Positions 40,248 to 50,446 of a stretch of DNA of 64,000 nucleotides are shown here, one piece after another; within the stretch, counting starts at the first letter, position 1; each line of letters opens with the position of its first letter. A program made the position numbers and the translations under genes. The notes beneath the pieces were generated by a model. It ran no database searches and was not told the DNA's origin. It worked only from the letters and a program-made list of their open reading frames with translations. Origin of the DNA: JACDER01 sp963842575 (GTDB taxonomy: Bacteria; Actinomycetota; Thermoleophilia; Gaiellales; Gaiellaceae); assembly GCA_963842575.1 (NCBI GenBank), contig CAWJGS010000003.1, positions 1 through 64,000 on the forward strand. The letters are read 5' to 3'.

Positions 40248-41890
40248 CTAGGTCACGGTGATGACCGGCTGCGAAGCGAGCAGCGTCAGCGTCCCCGCAC
40301 TCGACGACTTCTCGAGGGTCTGCCACGTCTGCGCCCCGTCGCGGCGGAGGCGGTCGCCCCGGGGCCCCCGCTACTCGTCTCGCCGTACACGATCGTGAGG
40401 GTCTGTCCCCCCGCGAGCGTGACGCCCGACACCGTGATCCGCTGAGCGGAGACACTGAGCGTCCCGGTCGTCGCCGTCGAGTAGCCTGCGGCGGTCGAGG
40501 TCGTCGACGGCGGAGTCCACCCGGTCGGGACGGTCACCCGGACGGCACCGCTCACGAGCCCACCCTGCGCGGCCGTATACGTGAACGTGATCCGGTTGGC
40601 GGTCGAGGAGTGGACGACCGTGTCAGGCGAGCGGGCGATCGAGCCCGAGCCGTCGGCGGAGATGACAGTGACGGCGGGCTGTGAGGCGAGGCTCGCGAGC
40701 GTTCCCGCGGCCGTCGAACGCTCTTGGGCCGTCCAGGGTGGGCTCCCGCTGCTCGCCGGCGCCGCCACACCAGGTCCGGTCGCGGCCTTCGAGCCGTACA
40801 CGATCGTCAGCTTCCCGCCCGCGGCGAGGTTGAGGCCCGTGACGTCAATCGTTTGTCCGGAAAGGACGAGCGTGCCGGCGCTGCTCGTCGTGTAGCTCGG
40901 ATCGGTACCCGTCGCCGACGGGGCGGGCCAGCCGGCCGGGACGGTGATCGCGACCTCGCCCGCGGCCATTCCGCCGCTTGCGGCCGTGTAGGTGAGCGTG
41001 ATCGTGTTGCCGCCTGATCCGGGCCTCACCCAGGTCGGCGTGGGCGTGACCGTCCCGGAGCCGTCGGCGGCGCGGACGGAGACGACAGGCTGCGACGAAA
41101 GGTTTTTCAAGACGCCGTTCAGCGTCGACTTCTCCACAACCGGCCACGCCTGCGCAGGAGAGGGTGCGCCCGGCGCGTTCGCGCCCGGACCGCCGGATGC
41201 CTTCGAGCCGTAGACGATCGTGAGCGTCTGCCCCGCGGCAAGCGTCACGCCCGAGACGCTGATCTGCTGGCCCGATACGCTCGCCGAGCCTTTGTCCGTG
41301 GTTGTGTACCCGCGGGCGCTCCCGTCCACCGTCGAGGGCGCGCTCCACCCGCTCGGGACCGTCAGCCGCACGAGGCCGCCGACGAGACCGCCTGTAGCAG
41401 CCGTGTAAGTGAACGTGAGCGTGCGTCCGGTCGAGGCCGCGCTTACCGCCGCGGGAGTCACCGCCATCGCCCCGGAGCCGTCGGCCGCAGCGACGGTGAT
41501 GACCGGAGACGAGGACAGTGGCACCAACGACCCGCCCGCGGTCGAGCGCTGCTGCGCCTGCCATGTCTGGTCGGCGGGTGTCGATGGCGCGGTCGCGCCG
41601 GTCCCGCCGGAGGCCCTCGACCCGTATGTGATCGTCACCTTCTGCCCCACGGTCCGGGTGAGCCCCGAGACGGTGATCGTCTGCCCGGAGGTCGAGACGA
41701 TGCCGGGGGTCGCCGTCGTGTAGCCCGGCGTCCCGACAGTCGTCGAGGGAGCATTCCACCCGGCAGGCACCTCGAGCGTGAGCGCGCCGTTCGCGAGCCC
41801 ACCGGCCGCAGCGGTGTAGGTGAACGTGATCGTCCTGCCGGTCTGGCCGGCCGAAACGGCAGCCGTCGGCGTCGTCAGCGTGCCGGTCGC
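40248..41890 (-). repeat. four tandem about 410-bp coding repeats
   Basis: Within the giant gene, units begin at about 41890, 41490, 41070 and 40660. Each encodes a strand set such as R(T/L)(I/L)TFTYTAA, a VPxGWxxPST segment, GYTTxxxG, SVSGQ(T/Q)IxVSG, LTIVYGSxASGGPGA, and an SSQPVxxV end followed by ADGSG. The units are clearly related but diverged, which suggests an old amplification of an extracellular beta-sandwich module. Confidence 0.85.
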
Positions 41891-44800
41891 GATGACCTGG
41901 TTGTCGACGAAGCAGACGGAGACGCTGCTGAGCGACGGCGTCACGCTGCCGTTCGTGGTCGACAGGACCGCCTTGTAGCGGAGGTAGCGGAAGCCGTTGA
42001 ACTGGCTAAGGCTCGCGCCGCTCGTGGTGAAGTAGGTGCTCCCGGTTCCGTCGGGCCCGACGAAGCTGAACGGGCCGTAGAACGAGTTGCTGGCGGCGAC
42101 CTGGAACTTGACGCCCGTGCCGGCGGGCGTCGTCGCCGAAAACGAGAGCGTCGTCCACGTCGGCGCAGCCCCGACGGCCGGGTTCGCGTCCTTGACGGAG
42201 GAGACGAACGTCCCGTCCGAATAGCCGGGATTGACGTATGTGACGAAGTTGAGGTCGCGCCCGCCGGCGTTGGTGTCGGCCGCCCACGTTGAGCCGCTGT
42301 TCGACGAGGTGACAAACTGCCCGCCCGCGTACGGATTGAAGTTGGAGGATCCCGTCCCGCAGCTGCACGTATACGCGTACGTACCCGTGCGCGCCGCGTT
42401 CGCGCGGAAGACGAACGCGTAACGCGTGCCCGCGGTCAGGGTGATCGGGCTGCTGAACGTGAACGTCTTCAGCCCACCGGCGCCGCCGTCGTTGAAGCCG
42501 GCCAGCGTCGCAGTCGCGAGGTCGGCGCCGGTCGGCACCGGCGTCGTCCCCGTGGTGTTGCGAATCGAGAGCGTTATGGCGGGGTTCGTGCCGCTACAGC
42601 CGGAGCAGAAGAGCTCGACGTCGACCCGAACGAGCTGTCCGGTCACGGTCGGCGTGAACGTCTGCCCGGCCCAGCTCGTGTTGGTGAACCCGAAGCCGGT
42701 CGGGTTGACGCTCGTGTTCTTGGCGTCCGTGTTGTCCGGCTTCGCGAGGACGACGGCCCCCGGGCTTGCGGTCAGGTCGCAGTTCGACGGAACGCCGCGC
42801 TGGAACGCGGTCTGTGTGTTGTCGGTGAAGCAGCCGCTCTGTGCCGCTGCGTTCAAGGTGAAGTTCCTCGTCGCGCCTCCGCCGTTCGGGACGGCGATGC
42901 TGCTCGCCGAGGCCGGATCGAAGCCGGCCTTGGCGGCGATCAGCGAGGGATAGGTTCCCGCGGGAACGGCGAACGCGTAGTTCCCGTTCGAGTCGGTCGT
43001 GGCCGTTCGACTGCCGAGCGTGACGATCGCTCCGGCGATCGGGTTGCTGCCGTCGCTCACCACCCCCGAGAGAGTCCCGTTCCCCACAGTGGTGCAGCCG
43101 GGGAACTGGAACGAGCCGATCCGCGTGTGATGGTCGAGGCCCGTCACGGCGTAGTACTCGTTGGTCTCCCAGAACGTGCAGCCGTTCGGGTCGAGCGCCA
43201 TTCCGCTGTAGTCGCCCCAGCGCGAGCAGGCGGAGCTGCCACAGTTTCCCATCTGCGATCCGGTGCCGTCGATCAGCGTCTGCTCGGTCTGATTGAGCGT
43301 GTTGATTTGATCGCCGGCCAGGCGGCCCGCGTACTTGATCTGCGGGTTCGTGGTCGAGTTCGACTTGCTGTAGCCGATCGCCATATCGCCGACGCGATCG
43401 ACGGCGAGGCTCGGCATGAACCGGAAGAAGGTATTCGCGCCCTCCGGATCGAACGACTTCCCCTGGATGGTGTTCGCCGCGACGGTGCCGCCGGTGACGT
43501 TCGCCTGGTACCAGCGAACCGTGGCGTTGCCGGTTGTAGGCGCGTTGCAGTTCGTGTTGGTCGCGCTTTCGCCGCGACGCACCGTATGCGAGACCCAAAC
43601 CGACTCTGTGCCGCCGATGTTCGAGTACTGCGCCTGAGCCATAGCGCGGATCGAGAGCGTGTCGATGCTGTTCGCCGGAGTCGATGCATTCGGAACGCTC
43701 GCGTTCGGCCAACAGGTTGGCGCGAGCTGGAGCTCCGGCCCGGTAAACGTCGACGTCGAAACCTTGTCCCAGTCGACCTTGAACTTGTAGATGCTCAGCG
43801 CGTTCAGGTACTGCCATGTCGAGACGAAGTACTCAGGGGAGCCCGCCGGCGGGCTACCGGCTTGGAGCCGCGCGTTCGCCGGGATCACGGTGAAGTCCGA
43901 GGCGTCGCCGGCGAAGTCGACGACCTGCGCAGCGGGCGCGTCCACATACATCTGCTGCTTGTTGATCGCCCACACGTGGAAGCCGGTGTAGGAAGAGCTC
44001 GCGCTGTAGCCGAACATGTTGGCCGTCATGTAGATCCCGTCCGGCCAGACGCCGAACTTCGGGTAGTCGCCGAGCCCACCTGGAGTCTCGATCGAATAGA
44101 AGTTCCAGCCGCCGGCGACGGGATCGCCCGTCTTCGAGACGGCGAAGCACTGGTAGACGGTCTGAGGGCTGACGTTGCCGCCCGCGTCGAGCTTGAAAGC
44201 GAAATCGGTGATGAACCAGCGATCCTCGAAGCTGTCGTAGAGGACGACGGGGTCGCCGAAATTGTCGGTGTCGCACAAGTTCCCGAACTGCCCTTGACTC
44301 ATGAACGCGTCGAACGTGAAGGCCGCTACGCGGTTGCCGTTCGACTTGTCGTAGATGCCGATCGAGGTATTGATCGTCTGGATGTAGTAGGTCGGACCGA
44401 CGTCGCCGTTGGTGTCCGGCGGATGGCCCGCGCCCCAGTTCGCGAAGTCGAGACCCTCGAAAGTCGTGAGCGGCGGAGGCGCGGCCGACGCGCTCGCCGA
44501 TGACTTCCTCATCGTCCTTTGGTCGAGCTGCGCCGGCAGCGCACCGGTCGGTGCTGCCAGGGTCGCGTCCGGATCGGCGCCGGCCTCGCCCCTGGGCTCT
44601 CCAGGCGCCGGGTGCTCCGGTCGTTCGCGCTTGATCACGGTGCTCCGGAGCCTTCGGGCGTCGAAGACGGCGCTGTGCGCCCTCGTCAAATGGAGCTGCT
44701 TGGGCTTCTTCGTCTTCCGAGGCGGCGGGTTCGCGCGGTCGGCGACGCCGGCGCGCGGGCGCGCCACGGAGCCCGGCTCGCCCTGCATCGACAGCCCTGT

Positions 44801-44932
44801 GCCCAACGTATGGAGAAGGCGCTCGTTGGCACTTTGGTGTGAATGGGCCGCCAACGGCACCACCAGCGCAACGCCTACCAGCGTGACCAGCGCGACGATT
44901 CGCGCCTTGTCGTGACGGAGCAGCGTTCTCAT
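40248..44932 (-). CDS. giant secreted multidomain protein with four tandem C-terminal repeats
   Basis: About 1561 residues. Signal peptide or anchor MRTLLRHDKARIVALVTLVGV to about AAHS; a proline-rich linker; a domain of about 450 residues beginning FEGLDFANWGAGHPPDTNGDVGP that looks like a beta-propeller; a carboxypeptidase-regulatory-like module near residue 616 (GTLSGVVSDGSNPIAGAIVTL); a lectin-like beta region (690-1010); then four repeats of about 137 residues. The frame is lost near 40340 in a G run; adding one base restores the last 30 residues ending in SQPVITVT and a TAG at 40248. Probably a cell-surface or released binding protein. No catalytic motif was recognised. Confidence 0.8.
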
Positions 44933-45064
44933 TTCCTCAGTTCGGTGGTCACGACGCGCGAGGGCACGCGAGGATGCCCGGTGCCAACGCGCATCGAACC
45001 CCCTCCCCCATTCGCTGACTGGATTTGCGAAACCGCACCATGCAGTGTAGGCCTATTTCTGGCT

Positions 45065-45077
45065 AGGAGCGGCTCCT
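45065..45077. promoter_or_regulatory. palindrome in the lipA / giant-gene divergent region
   Basis: AGGAGC-G-GCTCCT (45065-45077) lies 30 bp before the lipA ATG. A TATACA at 45092-45097 could be its -10, which would place the palindrome over the -35 region. A repressor site is possible but unproven. The rest of 44933-45107 shows nothing further. Confidence 0.3.
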
Positions 45078-45107
45078 GTAGTGCTGCGTTCTATACATTC
45101 AGCTCGA

Positions 45108-46028
45108 ATGCAGACGTCGCTGCCAGTGGCCGGGCGGCCGCGCCGCCCCGAGTGGATGAAGGTGCGCGCGCCGAGCGCGGACTCGCGCTACGCCGAGGTC
45201 AAGCAGCTCATCCACGGAAACGGCCTGCACACGATCTGCGAGGAGGCGCGGTGTCCGAACATCGCCGAGTGCTGGGGGCGGGGGACGGCGACGTTCCAGA
45301 TCCTCGGCGACACGTGCACGCGCGCGTGCCGCTACTGCTACGTCCACTCGGGCAAGCCCGACGGGCCGCCGGATCCGCTCGAGCCCCTGCGGCTCGCCGC
45401 GAGCGCCGAGCGGATGGGTCTCCACCACGTGGTCGTCACGTCGGTCGACCGCGACGATCTCGAGGACCGCGGAGCCGGGCATTACGCGGCGACGATCCGC
45501 GCGCTCAAGGCAAAGCTGCCGGACGCCTCCGTCGAGGTGCTGACGCCGGACTTCCTCGACCGCGAAGAGGAGTCGCTCCGCACCGTGCTCGCCGCCCGCC
45601 CCGAGGTGTTCAACCACAACATCGAGACCGTCCGCCGCCTGCACGCGCGGATGCGCGGCGCGAAGGCCTCCTACGACAAGGCGCTCTGGCTGCTGCAGCG
45701 CGCCAAGGAGATCGCGGACTACCCGGTGCTGACCAAGTCCGGGATCATCGTCGGCCTCGGCGAGACGAACGACGAGGTGGTCGAGACGATGCGCGACTTG
45801 CGCGCGCACGGCGTGGACGTCGTGACGATCGGCCAGTACCTGCAGCCGTCACCGAAGCACGCGACGATCGACCGCTGGGTGCACCCCGACGAGTTCCGCT
45901 GGTTCCGCGAGCAAGGCGAGGCGCTCGGCTTCGGCTCCGTGTTCTCGGGGCCGCTCGTGCGCTCGAGCTACCGCGCAGACGAACAGCGCCACGCCGCCGA
46001 GACCGGCCGCGGCGCGGTCGCGTACTAG
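45108..46028 (+). CDS. lipA: lipoyl synthase LipA
   Basis: Radical-SAM enzyme that inserts two sulfurs into octanoyl-E2 to make lipoyl groups. 306 aa from the ATG at 45108. The auxiliary cluster cysteines are C44, C49 and C55 (CEEARCPNIAEC); the SAM cluster cysteines are C70, C74 and C77 (CTRACRYC). ATFQILGDTC, NHNIETVRRLH, SGIIVGLGET, DVVTIGQYLQPS and the terminal VRSSYRAD (serine ligand to the auxiliary cluster) are all present. An earlier start at 45081 is less likely. Confidence 0.97.
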   Translation: MQTSLPVAGRPRRPEWMKVRAPSADSRYAEVKQLIHGNGLHTICEEARCPNIAECWGRGTATFQILGDTCTRACRYCYVHSGKPDGPPDPLEPLRLAASAERMGLHHVVVTSVDRDDLEDRGAGHYAATIRALKAKLPDASVEVLTPDFLDREEESLRTVLAARPEVFNHNIETVRRLHARMRGAKASYDKALWLLQRAKEIADYPVLTKSGIIVGLGETNDEVVETMRDLRAHGVDVVTIGQYLQPSPKHATIDRWVHPDEFRWFREQGEALGFGSVFSGPLVRSSYRADEQRHAAETGRGAVAY

Positions 46029-46042
46029 TACGCTTCGAGACG

Positions 46043-46264
46043 ATGGGAATCTTTCACAAGATCAGCTCCTGGTGGAACAAGGACAGGACCGAGCTCTCGG
46101 ACGAAGAGGGGTCGATGACGCAGGCGGAGCGGGACGTGGCCGAAGAGGACTACGAGTCTCGCAAGGAGGACATCCGCGTCCAGGACCAGTACGCCTCGGG
46201 CGCCGGTGCCCCGGCCTCGACTTCGAGCGCGACTCCGAAGGTCCGCCGAAGTACTGAGGACTAG
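46043..46264 (+). CDS. small acidic hypothetical protein
   Basis: A 73-residue protein, MGIFHKISSWWNKDRTELSDEEGS followed by a charged coiled-type segment (AERDVAEEDYESRKEDIRVQDQY) and a Ser/Ala-rich tail. The amphipathic, tryptophan-bearing start could meet a membrane. No family was recognised. It begins 14 bp after lipA and overlaps the convergent fumC by 4 bp. Confidence 0.6.
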   Translation: MGIFHKISSWWNKDRTELSDEEGSMTQAERDVAEEDYESRKEDIRVQDQYASGAGAPASTSSATPKVRRSTED

Positions 46265-47586
46265 GCGTGCGGCCGGGCCATGGCCCGGTAATCCAGCGCC
46301 TTGTCGAGTGTCTCCTCGTCGACGCCCGCGTCGCGCGCGACCTCGCGCAGCGACCGGCCTGAGGCCGCGGCTTCCTTGACGATCTCCGACGCCTTGTCGT
46401 AGCCGATGTACGGATTGAGCGCGGTGGCGGCCGACAGCGTCAGCTCGGCGTAGTGCTCGAGCTGGTCGCGGTTCGCCTCGATCCCGTCGATGCACTTGTC
46501 GGCGAAGACGCTCGCTGCGGCGCCGAGGAGGCGAATCGAGTCGAGGAGGTTGCGGGCGATCACGGGGACGAAGACGTTCAGCTCGAAGTGGCCCTGCATC
46601 GCGCCGGCGGTGATGGCAGCGTCGTTGCCGATCACCTGGACGGCAACCTGCGTCACGACCTCGGGGATGACCGGGTTGACCTTCCCCGGCATGATCGAGC
46701 TCCCTTTCTGCAGCTCCGGGAGCCGCAGCTCGGCGAGCCCGGCGCGAGGGCCGGACCCCATCAGCCGGATGTCGTTCGCGATCTTCGTGAGCGAGACGGC
46801 GACGACCTTGAGCGCGCCGGAGGCCTCGACCAGCGCGTCGCGCGCGGCCTGCGACTCGAAGGGATCGGCGGGCGGAAGGATGCGGAGGCCGGTCTCGTCG
46901 GACAGCCGGCGGCGCACCTTCGAGGCGAACTCGGGATGCGTGTTGAGCCCGGTACCGACGGCGGTACCCCCGAGCGGGACCTGCGCGACGCGATCGAGCG
47001 TCGACTCGACCCGCGCGCTGCCCTGCCGGATCTGCGCCGCATAGCCGCCGAACTCCTGGCCGAGCGTGACCGGGACCGCGTCCATGAGGTGGGTGCGGCC
47101 GGACTTGACGATGTCGGCGAACTCAATCGCCTTCTCCTCCAGCGACTCGGCCAGCTGGTCGAGCGCGGGGAGCAGCCTGTGCGTCAGCTCGTCGAGCGCG
47201 GCGAGGTGGACGGCAGTGGGGAAGACGTCGTTCGACGACTGACCCATGTTCACGTCGTCGTTCGCGTGGACGTCGTCGCCCGCGAGCGCGGCGATGACCT
47301 CGTTCGCGTTCATGTTGGACGACGTTCCCGAGCCGGTCTGGAAGACGTCGAGCGGGAACTGGTCGTCGAGCTCGCCGGCGGCGATGCGGTCGCCGGCCGC
47401 GGCGATGCGCTCTGCCTTGTCCGCGTCCAGCAGTCCCAGCTCCGCGTTCACGCGGGCGGCGGCGGCCTTGATCCGGCCGAGCCAGCGCGCGACGGGTGCG
47501 GGAATCGGCTCGCCGGAGACGGGGAAGTTCTCGATCGCCTTGCGGGTTTCCGGGCCCCAGAGCTCCTGTCGCTCTTCGACGCTCAC
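46261..47586 (-). CDS. fumC: fumarate hydratase class II
   Basis: Iron-independent fumarase of the TCA cycle, 441 aa. The superfamily signature GSSIMPGKVNPV is present, with VFQTGSGTSSNMNANEV, DDVNMGQSSNDVFPTAVHLAA, KSGRTHLMDAVPVTLGQEF and VPLGGTAVGTGLNTHPEF. TGSGTSSNMN and the shorter length fit FumC; aspartase is a possible relative but AspA-specific sequence is not seen. It ends a tight operon, its ATG overlapping the DUF4037 stop by 4 bp. Confidence 0.93.
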   Translation of the reverse strand: MSVEERQELWGPETRKAIENFPVSGEPIPAPVARWLGRIKAAAARVNAELGLLDADKAERIAAAGDRIAAGELDDQFPLDVFQTGSGTSSNMNANEVIAALAGDDVHANDDVNMGQSSNDVFPTAVHLAALDELTHRLLPALDQLAESLEEKAIEFADIVKSGRTHLMDAVPVTLGQEFGGYAAQIRQGSARVESTLDRVAQVPLGGTAVGTGLNTHPEFASKVRRRLSDETGLRILPPADPFESQAARDALVEASGALKVVAVSLTKIANDIRLMGSGPRAGLAELRLPELQKGSSIMPGKVNPVIPEVVTQVAVQVIGNDAAITAGAMQGHFELNVFVPVIARNLLDSIRLLGAAASVFADKCIDGIEANRDQLEHYAELTLSAATALNPYIGYDKASEIVKEAAASGRSLREVARDAGVDEETLDKALDYRAMARPHA

Positions 47587-48593
47587 GGTTCGAGTCTACT
47601 GCCGAGCTTGCGGGCAAGCACCGGGTCGCTGAGGACGTCGGTCGAGTCGCTCCACTGGTCGATGCCGCCGATCAGCGGGAGCGTGCGGAGCCACTCGTCT
47701 TCGACGCGCGCGAGGCAGGCGTCGGCGAAGCGCGCGGAGCCGATGACGCGAAACGGCCGCGCGTGGAAGAGGCGGACGGTCGGATCGATCTCCTCCGTCA
47801 GGCCGAGCGCGTTGTGTCGCCGGGCCACGGCCTCGAACGCCTCCACCAGGGCTTCCTCCCGCGTGGGGAAGTCGGTCGCGGCAGTCGCGCGCTCGAGCGG
47901 CGGCCCCACCTCACTCGCCGCGTCGAGCTCCTTGAACGCCGTGCCGAACCACTTCGGGTACGGCGCGTAGCGCCGTTCGAGGAGGAAGCAGAGTCGCATC
48001 AGATCGCGCGCGAGCCTGGCGGCGAGCACGCGCGAGCCGAGCTCGTCGCCGACCTCGGCCGTCCGTCCGACGAACGGCTCTTCCTGGTCGAGACGCCGCC
48101 ACTGGGCGGCCAGCAGCCAGAGCCAGACGTCGTGCGGGTACCACGCGAGCTCGGCCCGGAGGGGCTCGAGCTCACCCAGGCCGTCGTGGAAGACCGGGCC
48201 GACGGTGATCTCGAGCAAGAGCTGCTGCGGAGTCGTCAGCCAGTCGCGCGTCGCGATGCCGCGGCGTGGATCGAAGCCAAGCCTTGCGTGGAGCCACGCG
48301 CCGAGCGGTGTGACGTCGACGCGATGCCGGACCGCGTGGTCATCCCAGCCGTAGCGAACGGGCCACCCCCGGAACGTCTCCGGAAGCTCCGGCTCGAGGT
48401 CCAGCTTCGACTCGGTGAAGATCTGCAGCCGCGGTCCCCAGCCGTGGTCGGTCGAGCGTTCCGTGTCGTAGCCGAGGACGTCCGAGCCGTAGCCGAGGAA
48501 CGCGGCGGAGTGGGGCACGTCGCCGACGATCCCGGCGACGACCTCCTCGTAGAACGCACGGGCGAGCTCCGCGCCCGGAAGGAACTCAGGCAC
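47583..48593 (-). CDS. DUF4037 (nucleotidyltransferase-like) protein
   Basis: A 336-residue protein. FLGYGSDVLGYDTERSTDHGWGPRLQIFTE carries a nucleotidyltransferase-like G-S-x-x-x-G-x-D-x-x-S-D pattern at about residues 34-50. The C-terminal half has LARDLMRLCFLLERRYAPYPKWFGTAFKEL, a conserved DUF4037 block. It lies next to an APH-fold gene, an arrangement suggesting the pair modifies the same small molecule, by inference. Overlaps APH by 8 bp and fumC by 4 bp. Confidence 0.8.
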   Translation of the reverse strand: MPEFLPGAELARAFYEEVVAGIVGDVPHSAAFLGYGSDVLGYDTERSTDHGWGPRLQIFTESKLDLEPELPETFRGWPVRYGWDDHAVRHRVDVTPLGAWLHARLGFDPRRGIATRDWLTTPQQLLLEITVGPVFHDGLGELEPLRAELAWYPHDVWLWLLAAQWRRLDQEEPFVGRTAEVGDELGSRVLAARLARDLMRLCFLLERRYAPYPKWFGTAFKELDAASEVGPPLERATAATDFPTREEALVEAFEAVARRHNALGLTEEIDPTVRLFHARPFRVIGSARFADACLARVEDEWLRTLPLIGGIDQWSDSTDVLSDPVLARKLGSRLEP

Positions 48594-49432
48594 TGATCCG
48601 CCTCGCGAGGTAACCCTCGAGCTCCGGCAGCGGATCGGTCACGCCGAGCTGGTGGAACCAGATCCACAGCTCGAGCAGAGTGGTCGACGACGTACAGGTC
48701 GAACGCCTCGCGCCAGTCGGCGCGCAGCGGCCCGTACCCCTCGAGCAGCGCGTGCGAGCGTCTCGTCGCTCCGGCCGTCCGAGAACGCCCACGCCTTGGC
48801 GAGGTCGAAGATCGGATCGGCCGCGACGGCGTTCTCCCAGTCGATGAGTCCCGTAATGCGTCCGTTCTCGACCAGGACGTTGGCGTCGTGCGCGTCGTTG
48901 TGGCAGAGGACGGCCGTCTCACAGCCCTGCGAAGGCCCCCTCGCGCTCGGCGAAGTGGCGCTCCAGTGAGTCGCGCAGCTCCGGCGGGCCGCTGCCGCAC
49001 CTTCCGCTCGATCCGCCGGCGCATGTACTCGAGGTTCGTGGCTACCGGGCTGGTCACGCGGGTCTCGATGTAGCCGAAGCTGTCGAACGCGATCGCGTGC
49101 AGCTGGCGCAGGAGAAGGCCGAGTTGCCGGCTGACCGCGATCGGGTCGTCACCGGTGAAGCGTGCGGGCCGGCCGGGCAGCCGCGTCATCACGAGAATGC
49201 CCTGAGTCGTGTAGACGATCTCGGGTACGGGCACACGGCCCGCGACCAGCTCGAGGAGGAAGACCTCCTTCTCCAGCTTCCAGCTCAGCTCGCCGCGGTA
49301 GACCTTGAGCACGAGACGGCGTCCATCCGCGGTCTCCAGTCCGTAGTTGGCGTGGACTTCGCCGCCGTCGAGCGGCTCGATGGCGGTCAGCTCCATCTGG
49401 GGCAGAAGCTGCCGCGCAGCTTCGACGTCCAC
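48586..49432 (-). CDS. aminoglycoside phosphotransferase-family protein, several frameshifts
   Basis: APH-fold protein beginning at GTG 49432 (VDVEAARQLLPQMELTAIEPLDGGEVHANYGLE). The ATP-site Lys is in RRLVLKVYRGE and the hinge in ILVMTRLPG. The catalytic region is in another frame near 48900 (VLCHNDAHDANVLV, then LIDWENAVAADP). The end returns to other frames (ALLEGYGPLRADWREAFDLY; WIWFHQLGVTDPLPELEGYLARR). At least three indels interrupt it. Unlike the 36.4-kb relative, it keeps the catalytic Asp (H-N-D). The substrate is unknown. Confidence 0.7.
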
Positions 49433-50442
49433 TAGTCCGTCGAGTACTTCGGCTGGACCTTCTCGCCGCGGATCGAGGCGACTGCGTTGTTGGCCGCGAT
49501 GGCGGCCTCGCCCATCCCGATGGTGATGAGCGTGATCTTCCCCTCGTACCCGGCCACGTCGCCCGCGGCGTAGACGCCGGGGAGGTTCGTCAGGCAGGTC
49601 ATCGGGTCGATGCGAATCTGGCGCTTCCCCTCCAACTCCAGGCCCCACTCGGCGATCGCGCCGAGGTGCGAGTGGAAGCCGAGCAGCGTGATGAGCGCGT
49701 CGCAGTCCACCTGCTCCGTCTCGCTGGTGTTCGTGTTTTCCACCGTTACTGCCTGGATCTGTCCGTCGCCATGGATCTCGCGCACCTCGTACGGCGTGAG
49801 GATCCGGACCTGGCCCTTCTCCTCCAGCTCGCGTGCCTCGTTCAGCGAGGACTCGAGTGCGCGGAACCGGTCACGGCGGTGGATGAGCGCGATCGGATGC
49901 GCGGCGGTGTCCTGCAGGCCGAGCGTCCAGTCGAGCGCCGAGTCGCCGCCGCCGATGATGATGCAGCGCGCACCGCGGAAGACCTCCTTCTCGCGCACGA
50001 AGTAGTGGAGCCCCCGGCCCTCCCACTCGTCGATCCCGTCGATGACGAGCTTGCGAGGCTCGAACGCTCCGTGGCCGGCGGTGATGATCAGCGCGCGCGA
50101 GAGGTACGGGCCGCCCTTGTTGGTCGAGACCGAGAGCAGCTCCTCGCCGTTCTGGTTGATCCGCTCGAGCGTCTGCACCTCCTCGCCCAGGTGCACCTGC
50201 GCGCCGTACTGGAGGCCCTGCTCGGCGCAGCGGTCGACGAGCTCCTGGGCCAGGATCTTCGGATAGCCGGCGACGTCGTAGACGTGCTTCTCCGGATACA
50301 CGGCCGCCACCTGCCCGCCGAGCTGCTCGAGGCTCTCGACGATGCGGACTGTGGCGTCGCGGTGGCCCGCGTAGTACGCGGCAGCAAGCCCGCTCGGGCC
50401 TGCGCCGAGAATGGTGATGTCGACGACGGAGTCCGTAGACAG
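49432..50442 (-). CDS. ferredoxin/flavodoxin-NADP+ reductase, type 2 (thioredoxin reductase-like)
   Basis: A 336-residue flavoprotein. FAD motif ITILGAGPSGLAAAYYAG near the N-terminus, then GGQVAAVYPEKHVYDVAGYPKILAQELVDRC typical of YumC-type FNR. NADPH motif CIIIGGGDSALDW in the middle, and GVYAAGDVAGYEGKITLITIGMGEAAIAAN near the end. No CxxC redox pair is present, so it is not thioredoxin reductase. No ATG/GTG/TTG precedes the FAD motif; a CTG at 50442 (STDSVVDITIL) is the likely start. It shares one base with APH and follows erpA by 4 bp. Confidence 0.88.
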   Translation of the reverse strand: MSTDSVVDITILGAGPSGLAAAYYAGHRDATVRIVESLEQLGGQVAAVYPEKHVYDVAGYPKILAQELVDRCAEQGLQYGAQVHLGEEVQTLERINQNGEELLSVSTNKGGPYLSRALIITAGHGAFEPRKLVIDGIDEWEGRGLHYFVREKEVFRGARCIIIGGGDSALDWTLGLQDTAAHPIALIHRRDRFRALESSLNEARELEEKGQVRILTPYEVREIHGDGQIQAVTVENTNTSETEQVDCDALITLLGFHSHLGAIAEWGLELEGKRQIRIDPMTCLTNLPGVYAAGDVAGYEGKITLITIGMGEAAIAANNAVASIRGEKVQPKYSTD

Positions 50443-50446
50443 GACT

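Noticed and set aside
40248..41890. Possible CRISPR-like or satellite DNA repeats
   Set aside because: The four units are long, diverged and in frame, so they are protein repeats. No CRISPR array, cas gene, insertion sequence or transposase was seen in the window.
43127..44503. Plus-strand frame across the giant gene
   Set aside because: Antisense shadow with random composition.
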